DNA of 39,456 nt from positions 1-39,456 of the IMG/VR virus record IMGVR_UViG_3300025162_000098, one strand, 5' to 3'. The stretch comes from a virus. Positions 17,769-24,930 of this stretch are shown in pieces. The position numbers were made by a program, and so were the translations under genes. The notes below the pieces were generated by a model. It had not been told where the DNA came from. It made no database searches and saw only the letters and a program-made list of their open reading frames with translations. Within the stretch, counting starts at the first letter, position 1, and each line of letters starts with the position of its first letter.

Positions 17769-18665
17769 ATGAATAAATGCCTTGACTGTTCAAAAAAATC
17801 AAATACTCCCTTAATAACTGAAAGTAGAGTATTATCTGTAATTTCTGAAAATATGAAATATCATATTGATAAGAAGATTACTTTATATAATTCTCCTTTA
17901 AAAGAAGATGTACAAAAATATATTTCTTTAGTTAAGGAAGCTCGCAAACTATATTCACGCAACTTACTTACGTTAAATGAGGTAGATTCTTCTATCGTTA
18001 ATTCTAATTTAGGTGATCAAGGTAATTATAATGGTGAAAAAGTTAATTTAGATTTACCTACCAAAGGTGAAAATCCTATTGATACACTTACTTTGGATAT
18101 TCCATTATTTATTCGTATGCTTGAGTATGCTAAAGAAGATGCTAAATCCGATATAGAATTACACGATGCTACTGAAAAAGCAATCGCTCTATCTCAAACA
18201 GGCGATGTTTTAAATATGGATAATTATGATGATATAGTAGGTAAAAAAGTAGCTGAATCATATGAAATGTATCATAGAAATCCTTCTACTAAACAAGTTG
18301 CTAAACATAAATTTGACATATATGAACAAGAGTTCAATGTAGATAGAGTAAGAAAAGCTATAGAAGAAATACTAACTATAAAAGAAGATTCACCTATCAC
18401 AAGTAAACCTTCCCTTATTAAATTCCTATATAACTATACTACTGATCGTTTCTATGAAACAATAGTTGAATATGAAGACAAAGAAGATGACACACTGAAT
18501 TGGTATCAAACGAATGAACTATTACAAGAATTAGAAATAACAATAGATATTCCTGATCATTATAATGAAGAAGAGCTAGACAAGATACTAGAGGAACTAG
18601 AATATCAGAACATAAAAGCTGTCTATGACCAATCAATGAGTGCTCCATCCGACGACGAATTATAA
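17769..18665 (+). CDS. Conserved unknown head-region protein with N-terminal ITE motif
   Basis: 298 residues. It begins with a CLDCSKK dicysteine and SNTPLITESRVLSVISENMK. The middle is the most conserved-looking part (DIPLFIRMLEYAKEDAKSDI to GDVLNMDNYDDIVGKKVAES, about 112-160), a helical domain I have seen in uncharacterised proteins of marine T4-like phages. The C-terminus is very acidic. It lies 3 bases after the ferredoxin-like gene. No function can be assigned. Confidence 0.55.
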   Translation: MNKCLDCSKKSNTPLITESRVLSVISENMKYHIDKKITLYNSPLKEDVQKYISLVKEARKLYSRNLLTLNEVDSSIVNSNLGDQGNYNGEKVNLDLPTKGENPIDTLTLDIPLFIRMLEYAKEDAKSDIELHDATEKAIALSQTGDVLNMDNYDDIVGKKVAESYEMYHRNPSTKQVAKHKFDIYEQEFNVDRVRKAIEEILTIKEDSPITSKPSLIKFLYNYTTDRFYETIVEYEDKEDDTLNWYQTNELLQELEITIDIPDHYNEEELDKILEELEYQNIKAVYDQSMSAPSDDEL

Positions 18666-18688
18666 AATAAACATAAAATATAAATAAA

Positions 18689-19279
18689 ATGAATGACAAT
18701 TTGATTTAAAAGCATATCTTGGTAGTAAACGATTATTGACTGAAAACTACGAAGTAGAAGAAAACGCTGGTCTAGGTGTAAACGATCTCATTTCATATGA
18801 TTATCTTATTGAATTAGCTCGCAAAGCTGGCGATGCAGTAATTGACGCTAGAGATGCACTTATTGAATTAGCTATCAAATAGAGGTGGTAAGAAAGGTGT
18901 TTCTGTAAAAGCTGTAGAAGAAGTACTTGCAGAATATGATATGACTCTAGAAGATTTAGAAGAAGATAGTCCATATCCTGAAGATAGAGAATTCGATTCA
19001 GGAAGTGAACCCATCTCATTTGATGATGAACCTGAATCACTAGATGAAGAAGAAGGAACATACCCATGGTCTAAAAAAGAAGATATAGCTGAATTAGGTC
19101 CTATTAAACCAGTAGATGATGAATATGATGGATTAGATCCGGAAGATTATGATTTAATGGATGATGGAAGTATGGTTGACCCTGAAACTGGTAAAACAGT
19201 ATGGACTCCTACTGAAGGAAGAATTAATGAAGAAGCCAATCCAGACCTAGAAGAAGAACTCATGTCTCAATTAGATTAA
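18689..19279 (+). pseudogene. Frameshifted relative of the 12569 gene (two compensating indels)
   Basis: The first 60 or so bases (ATGAATGACA, then TTTGATTTAAAAGC and TTACTGAAAA-like sequence) closely match the start of the gene at 12569, but one C is missing after GACA. The ATG frame stops after six codons. In the shifted frame from 18700 it reads FDLKAYLGSKRLLTENYEVE and continues to a TAG at 18880. A one-base shift back there restores the original frame as RGGKKGVSVKAVEEVLAEYD. This frame runs through an acidic, repetitive C-terminus to 19279. The intact protein would be about 195 residues. Real decay, assembly error or recoding cannot be separated here. An ATG at 18941 could still yield the last 112 residues. 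Confidence 0.65.
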
Positions 19280-19335
19280 CATTCAGACTGATTTATAGCC
19301 AGTCGTTTTCAAAAATAAAATTAATTGATAGTTGT

Positions 19336-19368
19336 AGCATCTCTTTTTGGAGATGCTCTTCTGTTTTT
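19336..19368 (+). terminator. Intrinsic terminator-like hairpin
   Basis: A perfect 8-bp stem, AGCATCTC (19336-19343) with GAGATGCT (19350-19357), has a T-rich 6-base loop and is followed by CTTCTGTTTTT. It lies 57 bases after the broken gene, ending that transcription unit. Confidence 0.7.
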
Positions 19369-19472
19369 ATATATTAAATAAATGCGATTTAAACGAGGAA
19401 AATACATAGTCGCCACGTTTGGTGGATGATAATAGATAATCGCAAATATCGCGTTAAATACAGTAATATAAT

Positions 19473-19733
19473 ATGCAAATCAACGGAACTAAAACAGAAA
19501 GAATTTGGGTAGATATATCTATAGAAGATATATTTGGATTATTAAATGGTTATTTAAAATTTGGAAGTGGTGTGTGGGTTGCTAAATCTGAAAATAATCC
19601 TGATAAGTTAGCTTTATGGTCTGATCATGGTGGTTCTCATTATAGTGAAGGTCAAGACAGAGAATTAACTGAATCTGAACAGGAATATTATGAAGCATTA
19701 CAAGTTATTAAAAAATATTTAAAAGATAAATGA
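19473..19733 (+). CDS. Small acidic unknown protein
   Basis: 86 residues: KTERIWVDISIEDIFGLLNG, then LKFGSGVWVAKSENNPDKLA. It is a compact alpha/beta protein with a 'WSDHGGSHYSEGQDRELTE' loop. No family is recognised and no membrane or signal segment is seen. The gene stands between a terminator-like hairpin and an endonuclease-type promoter motif, so it may be transcribed alone. The about 100 bases before it hold only a 15-codon ORF (19382-19429) with somewhat higher GC. Confidence 0.5.
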   Translation: MQINGTKTERIWVDISIEDIFGLLNGYLKFGSGVWVAKSENNPDKLALWSDHGGSHYSEGQDRELTESEQEYYEALQVIKKYLKDK

Positions 19734-19757
19734 AAAGTTTTAACAGGAGTTTGTTTT

Positions 19758-19769
19758 GACTTTAAAGTC
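19758..19769. repeat. 12-bp palindrome GACTTTAAAGTC in promoter region
   Basis: A perfect palindrome overlaps the TTGAC box and lies 2 bases before the ATATGTATAAT motif. It could be an operator, or chance in AT-rich DNA. Confidence 0.3.
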
Positions 19770-19771
19770 AT

Positions 19772-19782
19772 ATATGTATAAT
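19772..19782 (+). promoter_or_regulatory. Endonuclease-type promoter motif ATATGTATAAT
   Basis: Motif copy with TTGACT at 19756-19761, giving a 15-base spacer to TATAAT. The GIY-YIG gene starts 22 bases after the motif. Confidence 0.5.
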
Positions 19783-19804
19783 AAACAATCAAATATTATT
19801 TATT

Positions 19805-20773
19805 ATGACTTACATTTATATTTTAGAAAGAAACGAAATCCCATTTTATGTTGGTAAAGCAAAAGATTTTATTAGGAGAAAAGGCAAACATAAAGAATTA
19901 TATGGTAAAGATATAATTATGACTATAATTGATAGTTGTGGGGATGAATATGAATGTTGGAAACCATTAGAAAAATTTTGGATATCATATATTAAATTTT
20001 TAGGATTTGAATTAACTAATAAAAATAATGGTGGAGGAGGTCCTTCAAAATATACTGAAGAATCTAAAATAAAAATGAGAAAACCACGAAAAGAAGGAAC
20101 TGGTGCTAAAATATCTAAAACTTTATTAAAAAACAATCATTCAAAATATTACACAGATGATGTAAAGCAAAAAATGAGTAATGGAATGACCGGTTTAAAA
20201 AGGGGACCTATTTCTGAAGAAACAAGAATAAAAATTAAAGAAGGATTAAAAGATCATTCAAAACATTATACTCCTGAAATTTGTCAAAAAATGAGAATAG
20301 CATTAAAAGGAAGTCATGGTGGACCACTTTCTGAAGAACATATAATTAAGATGAAAGAAGGTAGACGAAAAAAATCAAAAAGAGTATTTCAATATGATTT
20401 GAATGGAAAATTTATTAAAGAGTGGAGTGGGAAAGGAGAAATATCAGATTGGGTTAAAGAAAATGAAGAAAGAGCTAGAACCCAAAATGTAATATCTCAA
20501 ATAAATGATTGTTGTATAGGTAAAATAATAAGTTGTTGGGGCTATATATGGAGATTTAAAGATGAATTTATTCCTGTAATTCCTAAATATTATCCTATTG
20601 AACAATATTTAGATGATAAATTTATAAATGAATTTTATAATGAAATAGAAGCTGAAAATTATATTATAGAAAATAAATTAAGTAATAATAAAGATAAACC
20701 AAGAGATTTATTAAAATTGAGTATAAAAAAAGATCGAAAATTTTGTGGGTTTAAATGGAAATATAAAAAATAA
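19805..20773 (+). CDS. GIY-YIG homing endonuclease, divergent type with NUMOD3 repeats
   Basis: 322 residues. The GIY-YIG core is at the very N-terminus in the variant form (TYIYILERNEIPFYVGKAKD, residues 2-21), with FIRRKGKH following and a helix (CWKPLEKFWISYIKFLG) holding the expected acidic residue. Next come about five NUMOD3-like units (for example SKYTEESKIKMRKPRKEGTG and LSEEHIIKMKEGRRKKSK). A NUMOD1-like module (VFQYDLNGKFIKEWSGKGEI) and a basic tail finish it. It lacks the upstream MGRI leader ORF that the other three GIY-YIG genes have. It ends 6 bases before the FAD-dehydrogenase gene. Confidence 0.85.
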   Translation: MTYIYILERNEIPFYVGKAKDFIRRKGKHKELYGKDIIMTIIDSCGDEYECWKPLEKFWISYIKFLGFELTNKNNGGGGPSKYTEESKIKMRKPRKEGTGAKISKTLLKNNHSKYYTDDVKQKMSNGMTGLKRGPISEETRIKIKEGLKDHSKHYTPEICQKMRIALKGSHGGPLSEEHIIKMKEGRRKKSKRVFQYDLNGKFIKEWSGKGEISDWVKENEERARTQNVISQINDCCIGKIISCWGYIWRFKDEFIPVIPKYYPIEQYLDDKFINEFYNEIEAENYIIENKLSNNKDKPRDLLKLSIKKDRKFCGFKWKYKK

Positions 20774-20779
20774 ATAAAT

Positions 20780-22081
20780 ATGAAAAAAATAATTTATGTA
20801 GGTGCAGGTGTGTCAACACAATATGGAGTTTTACATTTATTAAAAAATGGTTATAATCCAAAAGATATTATAATTATTGATAAAGGAAATTCGATATACA
20901 CTCGTAAATCTGATGAAGTTATGTGTGGTAGTGGAGGATGCGGAACCTTTTCAGATTTTAAGGTTCTGCAGTCGTGGACTCAAGGTGGTATATTTACTCC
21001 AGAATATGTTGAACAAGAAGTCGCTGATCAATTAGGTGAACAAGTCATCAAATATATTAAAGAATTTCATCCAGACGAGTCTAAAATAATGTATACTTCT
21101 CCAGAAGCAGAACCACAATGGTTAAAAGATTCTCCATTCGAACTCAAACAAGCTCCTGTGCTTCATCTTGGAACTGATTTTGGACGTAAGCAAGTGCAAA
21201 ATATATTTGAGTATTTTGATAATATGGGTGTAACTCAATATTATAATACAGAAGCTATCGATATTGATTTTGAAAATAAGTTTATTTGGATTAGATATAA
21301 AGATCAAAATAGGATTCAACCTTTAGATTACGATAAAGTAATTTTGGCAGGAGGCAAATCAGGTGTAGATTTTTTAGATAAACTTATTCATAAATATAAT
21401 TTAAAAACAACTCCACGTGCTACACAAATTGGATTGAGATATGAAACAGATGCAAGATACTTTAAAGATTTATTATCATTTGCTTATGATTTTAAGTTAT
21501 ATAAAAGATGGGGAAATGTAAGTGGTAGATCTTTTTGCTGCAACTCAGGAGCAGCATTTGTAGCACCCGAAATAACATATAATCAAATTACTTTCAATGG
21601 ACATTCCTTAAAGAATCCGGATAAATTAAATGATAAAGTGAATTTTGGAATTATGTTAGAAATTAAAAATGAGATAGAAGATCCATACATATTCTGTCAA
21701 CAACTCGTTTCATTTTTTAATAAAGATGGTAAAGGTGCTTCATATTCTCCTACTAATAGACAATCATCCAAAACGGACGAAGGTAAAGATATGCCTTGTT
21801 ATCCAACTACATTAGAAAATTTGAAGAAGGGTTACGGGAAATATGCTAATCATATAATGGAATTTATAGAAGATTTAAACAAGACGTTTGGAATAGAAGA
21901 TAATTACATAACATACTTACCAGAAGTCAAATATTCATCCAATACTTTGATATTTAACCATTCAGATTTCTCACTTATAGATCATCCAGATGTCCATATA
22001 CAAGGTGATCAGGCGACCAGCCGCGGAATTTGGCTGGCCAGTATAATAGGTTTATATGTTGCTAATAGCTTACTCAACTAA
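20780..22081 (+). CDS. FAD-dependent dehydrogenase, COG2509-like
   Basis: 433 residues. A Rossmann start IIYVGAGVSTQYGVLHLL (residues 4-21) is followed by an IIIIDKG strand that supplies the ribose-binding acid. The third glycine of GxGxxG is replaced by Thr13. YDKVILAGGKSGVDFL is the second dinucleotide strand. GRSFCCNSGAAFVAPE matches the 'fC.CPGG.Vv' block, and LPEVKYSSNTLIFNHSDFSL to IQGDQATSRGIWLASIIGLY matches the FAD-closing motif (GD..G.S.GI..A...G) of COG2509 uncharacterised FAD-dependent dehydrogenases. The electron donor, acceptor and substrate are unknown. It would act in the host cytoplasm. Its place among virion and endonuclease genes is unusual, so it is a candidate auxiliary metabolic or redox gene. 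Confidence 0.8.
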   Translation: MKKIIYVGAGVSTQYGVLHLLKNGYNPKDIIIIDKGNSIYTRKSDEVMCGSGGCGTFSDFKVLQSWTQGGIFTPEYVEQEVADQLGEQVIKYIKEFHPDESKIMYTSPEAEPQWLKDSPFELKQAPVLHLGTDFGRKQVQNIFEYFDNMGVTQYYNTEAIDIDFENKFIWIRYKDQNRIQPLDYDKVILAGGKSGVDFLDKLIHKYNLKTTPRATQIGLRYETDARYFKDLLSFAYDFKLYKRWGNVSGRSFCCNSGAAFVAPEITYNQITFNGHSLKNPDKLNDKVNFGIMLEIKNEIEDPYIFCQQLVSFFNKDGKGASYSPTNRQSSKTDEGKDMPCYPTTLENLKKGYGKYANHIMEFIEDLNKTFGIEDNYITYLPEVKYSSNTLIFNHSDFSLIDHPDVHIQGDQATSRGIWLASIIGLYVANSLLN

Positions 22082-22134
22082 CTTGTCTTATCAATAAATT
22101 ATAATTATATTTACAAAATTAAAATAACAATATT

Positions 22135-22374
22135 ATGGAAGAATATGCTAAAGAACAGATTTTAAAGAAAGAAGATGGCACAGAAGCCCACGTACTAGAC
22201 AAACGACTACATTGTTGGGACGGAGCTGCACTTCGTTTCCCTAAAGCTCTAAAACAGAAAGACGAATATTACATTTATGGTATTCATTATACAAAAGAAC
22301 AATGGGAAGAAATGAGAAAGAATAGAGAAGGCTTACCCTTTTTCAAACAATCAGGAACCAAAATGAGAAATTAA
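22135..22374 (+). CDS. Small protein with one 'DGaA...yyi.GihyskeqW' unit
   Basis: 79 residues. The core LHCWDGAALRFPKALKQKDE, then YYIYGIHYTKEQWEEMRKNR, resembles a single unit of the 'DGPA..Y..G....W.v.G..hs.eeW' repeat common in phage and bacterial uncharacterised proteins. It is highly charged, soluble and has no signal. A degenerate late-type motif (TTATATTTACAAAATT, about 22103) precedes it. Function is unknown. Confidence 0.55.
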   Translation: MEEYAKEQILKKEDGTEAHVLDKRLHCWDGAALRFPKALKQKDEYYIYGIHYTKEQWEEMRKNREGLPFFKQSGTKMRN

Positions 22375-22429
22375 GTCTCATAACAGTGCTTACTTTGTAA
22401 CAGTTTTTGTAACTTTTATTAATCTTATA

Positions 22430-22440
22430 ATATGTATAAT
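22430..22440 (+). promoter_or_regulatory. Endonuclease-type promoter motif ATATGTATAAT
   Basis: Motif copy whose TATAAT ends only 2 bases before the ATG of the MGRI leader ORF. A TTGTAACTTTT box lies 23 bases upstream of it. Transcription from a standard -10 would begin at or just inside that ORF. Confidence 0.5.
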
Positions 22441-22442
22441 CG

Positions 22443-22592
22443 ATGGGAAGAATTAAACAACATTTAACTAAGGAAGCCAAATTGGCTGCTAAAAATAAAG
22501 CTTCTCACAAATATTATTGGAATAATAAACAAAAATGTGATGAAGAAGCAAAAGAACGCTATTATAGGAATTTACAAAATAACCAGTCCTAG
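22443..22592 (+). CDS. 49-residue MGRI leader ORF overlapping a GIY-YIG gene (copy B)
   Basis: The ORF encodes MGRIKQHLTKEAKLAAKNKA, then SHKYYWNNKQKCDEEAKERY and YRNLQNNQS, exactly 49 residues as in copies A and C. It ends in TCC TAG inside the GIY-YIG core of the overlapping gene. Its ATG is 97 bases from that gene's ATG. Because the -10-like core ends only 2 bases upstream, it may be translated from a leaderless message or not be translated at all. Confidence 0.6.
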   Translation: MGRIKQHLTKEAKLAAKNKASHKYYWNNKQKCDEEAKERYYRNLQNNQS

Positions 22593-23301
22593 TGGTAAAA
22601 TTTATATAGGACAATCCGTTAATATAGATGAAAGGAAGAAAGTTTATAAACGTATTAACTCATTAGTTGGACAGCCTAAAATATATCGTTCAATAAATAA
22701 GTATGGTTTCGAAAATCATACTCATGAGATAATTGAAATATGTTCTATAGAACAACTGGACGAACGCGAAACTTTTTGGAAAAAATATTATTTAGAACAA
22801 GTCAATAACGATTGGCAACAAGTATTATTTTGTGAATTATACGATAATGGTGGAGGTCCTAAATCTGAAAAGACAAAACTTAAAATGAGAAAACCTAGAT
22901 CGGAAGAAGCCAAAAAGAATATGAAATATCCTAAATCGGATAAATTCAAAGAAATAGTAAGGTTAGCTCATATAGGTAAACCTAAATTAGCTGCTCGAGG
23001 CATACTTAGATCAGATGAATCAAAATTAAAGATGAGTTTATCTCGAATGGGTCAATCAATATCTGAAGAAACCAAAATAAAAATGAGTTTAGCTAAGAAA
23101 GGGAAACCTAATTTGAATAAAGGAATACCCAAATCCGAAGAATTTAAGAAACACATGAGAAAACCATGTGTGATTAAAGGAGTAGAATATATTTCTAGAT
23201 GGGAAGCTGCAGAAATATTAGGAGTGACAGCAAATGATGTTAATCATTGGATACTTAATCCAAAACCTAAATATGATGATTGTTATTGGTTACACAAATA
23301 G
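22540..23301 (+). CDS. GIY-YIG homing endonuclease (copy B)
   Basis: 253 residues from the ATG; a GTG directly upstream is also possible. The core is AIIGIYKITSPSGKIYIGQS (residues 6-25), then NIDERKKVYKRINS and LDERETFWKKYYLEQ. Several NUMOD3-like units follow (GGGPKSEKTKLKMRKPRSEE, SDESKLKMSLSRMGQSISEE, SEETKIKMSLAKKGKPNLNK). A C-terminal helix-turn-helix (SRWEAAEILGVTANDVNHWI) should read the target site. It is close in sequence to the 8832 copy across the catalytic core. The next gene, at 23325, follows after 23 bases. Confidence 0.85.
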   Translation: MKKQKNAIIGIYKITSPSGKIYIGQSVNIDERKKVYKRINSLVGQPKIYRSINKYGFENHTHEIIEICSIEQLDERETFWKKYYLEQVNNDWQQVLFCELYDNGGGPKSEKTKLKMRKPRSEEAKKNMKYPKSDKFKEIVRLAHIGKPKLAARGILRSDESKLKMSLSRMGQSISEETKIKMSLAKKGKPNLNKGIPKSEEFKKHMRKPCVIKGVEYISRWEAAEILGVTANDVNHWILNPKPKYDDCYWLHK

Positions 23302-23324
23302 GATGAAATTAAAAATAACTAAAT

Positions 23325-23534
23325 ATGGACAAACAACGTTTACAGGAGTTAGCAGGCATAACTCCAACCTCACAAAAATTAGCATCGCTTATCTCTTCCT
23401 CAATTGCATCTATTGATCCTAATATGTCATATAAAGATTTAGCAGGAGCAGTCGCTATCGTATTGAAAAATGAATATGGAACTCATAATTATGAAAAATT
23501 TATAGGAACATTGAAATCTAATTTAGAAGAATGA
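23325..23534 (+). CDS. Small head-region-type protein with LQELAGI motif
   Basis: 69 residues: MDKQRLQELAGITPTSQKLA, then a small helical domain (DPNMSYKDLAGAVAIVLKNE, YGTHNYEKFIGTLKSNLEE). The '(R)(L/M)Q.LAGI' motif near the N-terminus recurs in the acetyltransferase at 33499 (RMQVLAGIISE). I recall it from many small proteins of marine T4-like phages. It is a candidate structural or head-packaged protein. A weak hairpin (ATGGAAA...TTTCCAT, 23534-23556) follows it. Confidence 0.55.
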   Translation: MDKQRLQELAGITPTSQKLASLISSSIASIDPNMSYKDLAGAVAIVLKNEYGTHNYEKFIGTLKSNLEE

Positions 23535-23565
23535 TGGAAATTTGTTGATTTTCCATAGCTCTTAT

Positions 23566-23576
23566 ATATGTATAAT
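23566..23576 (+). promoter_or_regulatory. Endonuclease-type promoter motif ATATGTATAAT
   Basis: Motif copy 29 bases before the start of the Vsr-like nuclease gene. TTGTTGATTTT lies 24 bases upstream. Confidence 0.5.
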
Positions 23577-23604
23577 ATATAAGACAACTGTAAATCAATA
23601 AATA

Positions 23605-24351
23605 ATGCCTGCAAAATCATCCCAAGAAGAATTTATTAAAAAAGCTAATCTGAAACATAATTTTTATTATGATTATTCATTGGTAGAATATATTGATGCT
23701 AAAATTAAAGTAAAAATAATATGTCCAAAACATGGTGTATTCGAACAACAACCTAATAATCATTTATTTGGTCAAGGATGTGTTTGGTGTATGGGTGATA
23801 GAGTAAAAAAAGCTAGAACATCCAATACATTTGATTTTATTAATAAATCTAAAAAAATCCATGGGAATAAATATGATTATTCTTTAGTTAATTATAAAGG
23901 AGGGAAATATAAAGTTATAATAATTTGTCCAAAACATGGTGAATTTCTTCAAACTCCTTTTGCTCATTCAAGTCCATCAATGACACAAGGGTGTCCATTT
24001 TGTAAAATATCAAAAGGAGAAGATGAAATAGAAAAATATTTATTGAAAAATAATATATTATATAAAAGAGAGCTTAGATATAAAAATTGTATAAACCCAA
24101 AAACAAATAAAACTTTACCTTTTGATTTTTATATTCCTGATTTAAATTTAATAATAGAATATCATGGTGAACAACATTATAAAAAAATGGGGGGTTATTT
24201 TGAGGAAAGAGATGGAGGATTAGAAGGAAGACAATATAGGGATAATATTAAAAAACAATATTGTTTAAATAATAAAATAAATTTTTTAGAAATATCATAT
24301 ACAAATTTTAATAAAATAAATTTAATATTAGATGAATACTTTACAAAATAA
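23605..24351 (+). CDS. Predicted Vsr/PD-(D/E)xK-type homing endonuclease with zinc-ribbon repeats
   Basis: 248 residues. Two repeated N-terminal modules occur: 'YDYSLVEY...KVKIICPKHGVFEQ...GCVWC' and 'YDYSLVNY...KVIIICPKHGEFLQ...GCPFC'. Each has a C-x2-H plus C-x2-C zinc-ribbon pattern (DUF723-like). The C-terminal nuclease-like part begins GEDEIEKYLLKNNILYKREL and continues LPFDFYIPDLNLIIEYHGEQ HY, matching the Asp and Glu of Vsr-like/PD-(D/E)xK folds. Such proteins are a fourth homing-endonuclease class in phages, but they are also often annotated only as hypothetical. The stop overlaps the next P-loop gene by 20 bases, so the 3' end has been fitted onto that gene. Confidence 0.7.
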   Translation: MPAKSSQEEFIKKANLKHNFYYDYSLVEYIDAKIKVKIICPKHGVFEQQPNNHLFGQGCVWCMGDRVKKARTSNTFDFINKSKKIHGNKYDYSLVNYKGGKYKVIIICPKHGEFLQTPFAHSSPSMTQGCPFCKISKGEDEIEKYLLKNNILYKRELRYKNCINPKTNKTLPFDFYIPDLNLIIEYHGEQHYKKMGGYFEERDGGLEGRQYRDNIKKQYCLNNKINFLEISYTNFNKINLILDEYFTK

Positions 24352-24886
24352 AATATGTCGTATAGGATTTACTAGTACACAATCGTGTGGTAAAAGCACA
24401 TTGGTCAAAGCACTAGCAGAGCTTCCTGAATTTACTAATTTCCATATTTCAACAGAGCGATCAAAATACTTAAGAGATCTCGGTATCAAATTGAATGGAT
24501 CGTCAGATGTATACGGTCAGGTTATATTTTTGAGTGAACGCTTAAATGAACTTCAAAACGACTTGCTGATAAGCGATAGGTCAATTTTGGATGTTATGTC
24601 ATTTACCTCACTATCGACAGAAATTTCTGAACAAGACAAGAATCGTTTTGAAGTGTTTGCTGCTCCATTTATCAAACAATACGATTATATATTTTATATC
24701 TCTCCTGATGGAATGGATTTAGAAGATAATTCAGTTCGTGATACAGATCCTGAATTTAGAGCGGCCGTAGATAATAAAATTAAACATTATCTTGATTATT
24801 ATGGTTTCAATATCAAAAATTTCAAGCAGATTTCTGGAACAGTAGAAGAAAGAATTGCAGAAGTATTGCAAACTGTAAAATTTTGA
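24332..24886 (+). CDS. P-loop ATPase/kinase (AAA_28/NadR-like)
   Basis: 184 residues. A Walker A-like loop at residues 12-22 (GFTSTQSCGKS) carries the GKST signature with an extended front half, as in AAA_28/NadR-type P-loop proteins. LLISDRSILDVMSF (about 78-91) supplies the second acidic site. KQYDYIFYISPDGMDLEDNS with VRDTDPEF resembles the 'YD.if...p......D..R..d..fr' lid region of that family. A role in nucleotide or NAD-precursor phosphorylation is possible. The ATG lies within the preceding nuclease gene and no other close in-frame start was seen. Confidence 0.7.
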   Translation: MNTLQNKICRIGFTSTQSCGKSTLVKALAELPEFTNFHISTERSKYLRDLGIKLNGSSDVYGQVIFLSERLNELQNDLLISDRSILDVMSFTSLSTEISEQDKNRFEVFAAPFIKQYDYIFYISPDGMDLEDNSVRDTDPEFRAAVDNKIKHYLDYYGFNIKNFKQISGTVEERIAEVLQTVKF

Positions 24887-24901
24887 CATATTTATAATAA
24901 A
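24887..24901 (+). promoter_or_regulatory. Late-promoter-like motif CATATTTATAATAAA
   Basis: Exact copy immediately after the P-loop gene's stop, 30 bases ahead of the next ATG. Confidence 0.5.
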
Positions 24902-24930
24902 TAACTAATCAAAAATATTATAATTATCAA

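Noticed and set aside
19382-19429. 15-codon ORF MRFKRGKYIVATFGG before the 19473 gene
   Set aside because: Too short to support as a gene; it may be a leader peptide or remnant, but no second copy or start signal backs it.
23534-23556. Terminator after the 69-residue gene
   Set aside because: The stem is only 7 bp with a 9-base AT-rich loop and no T-run follows; it may be chance.
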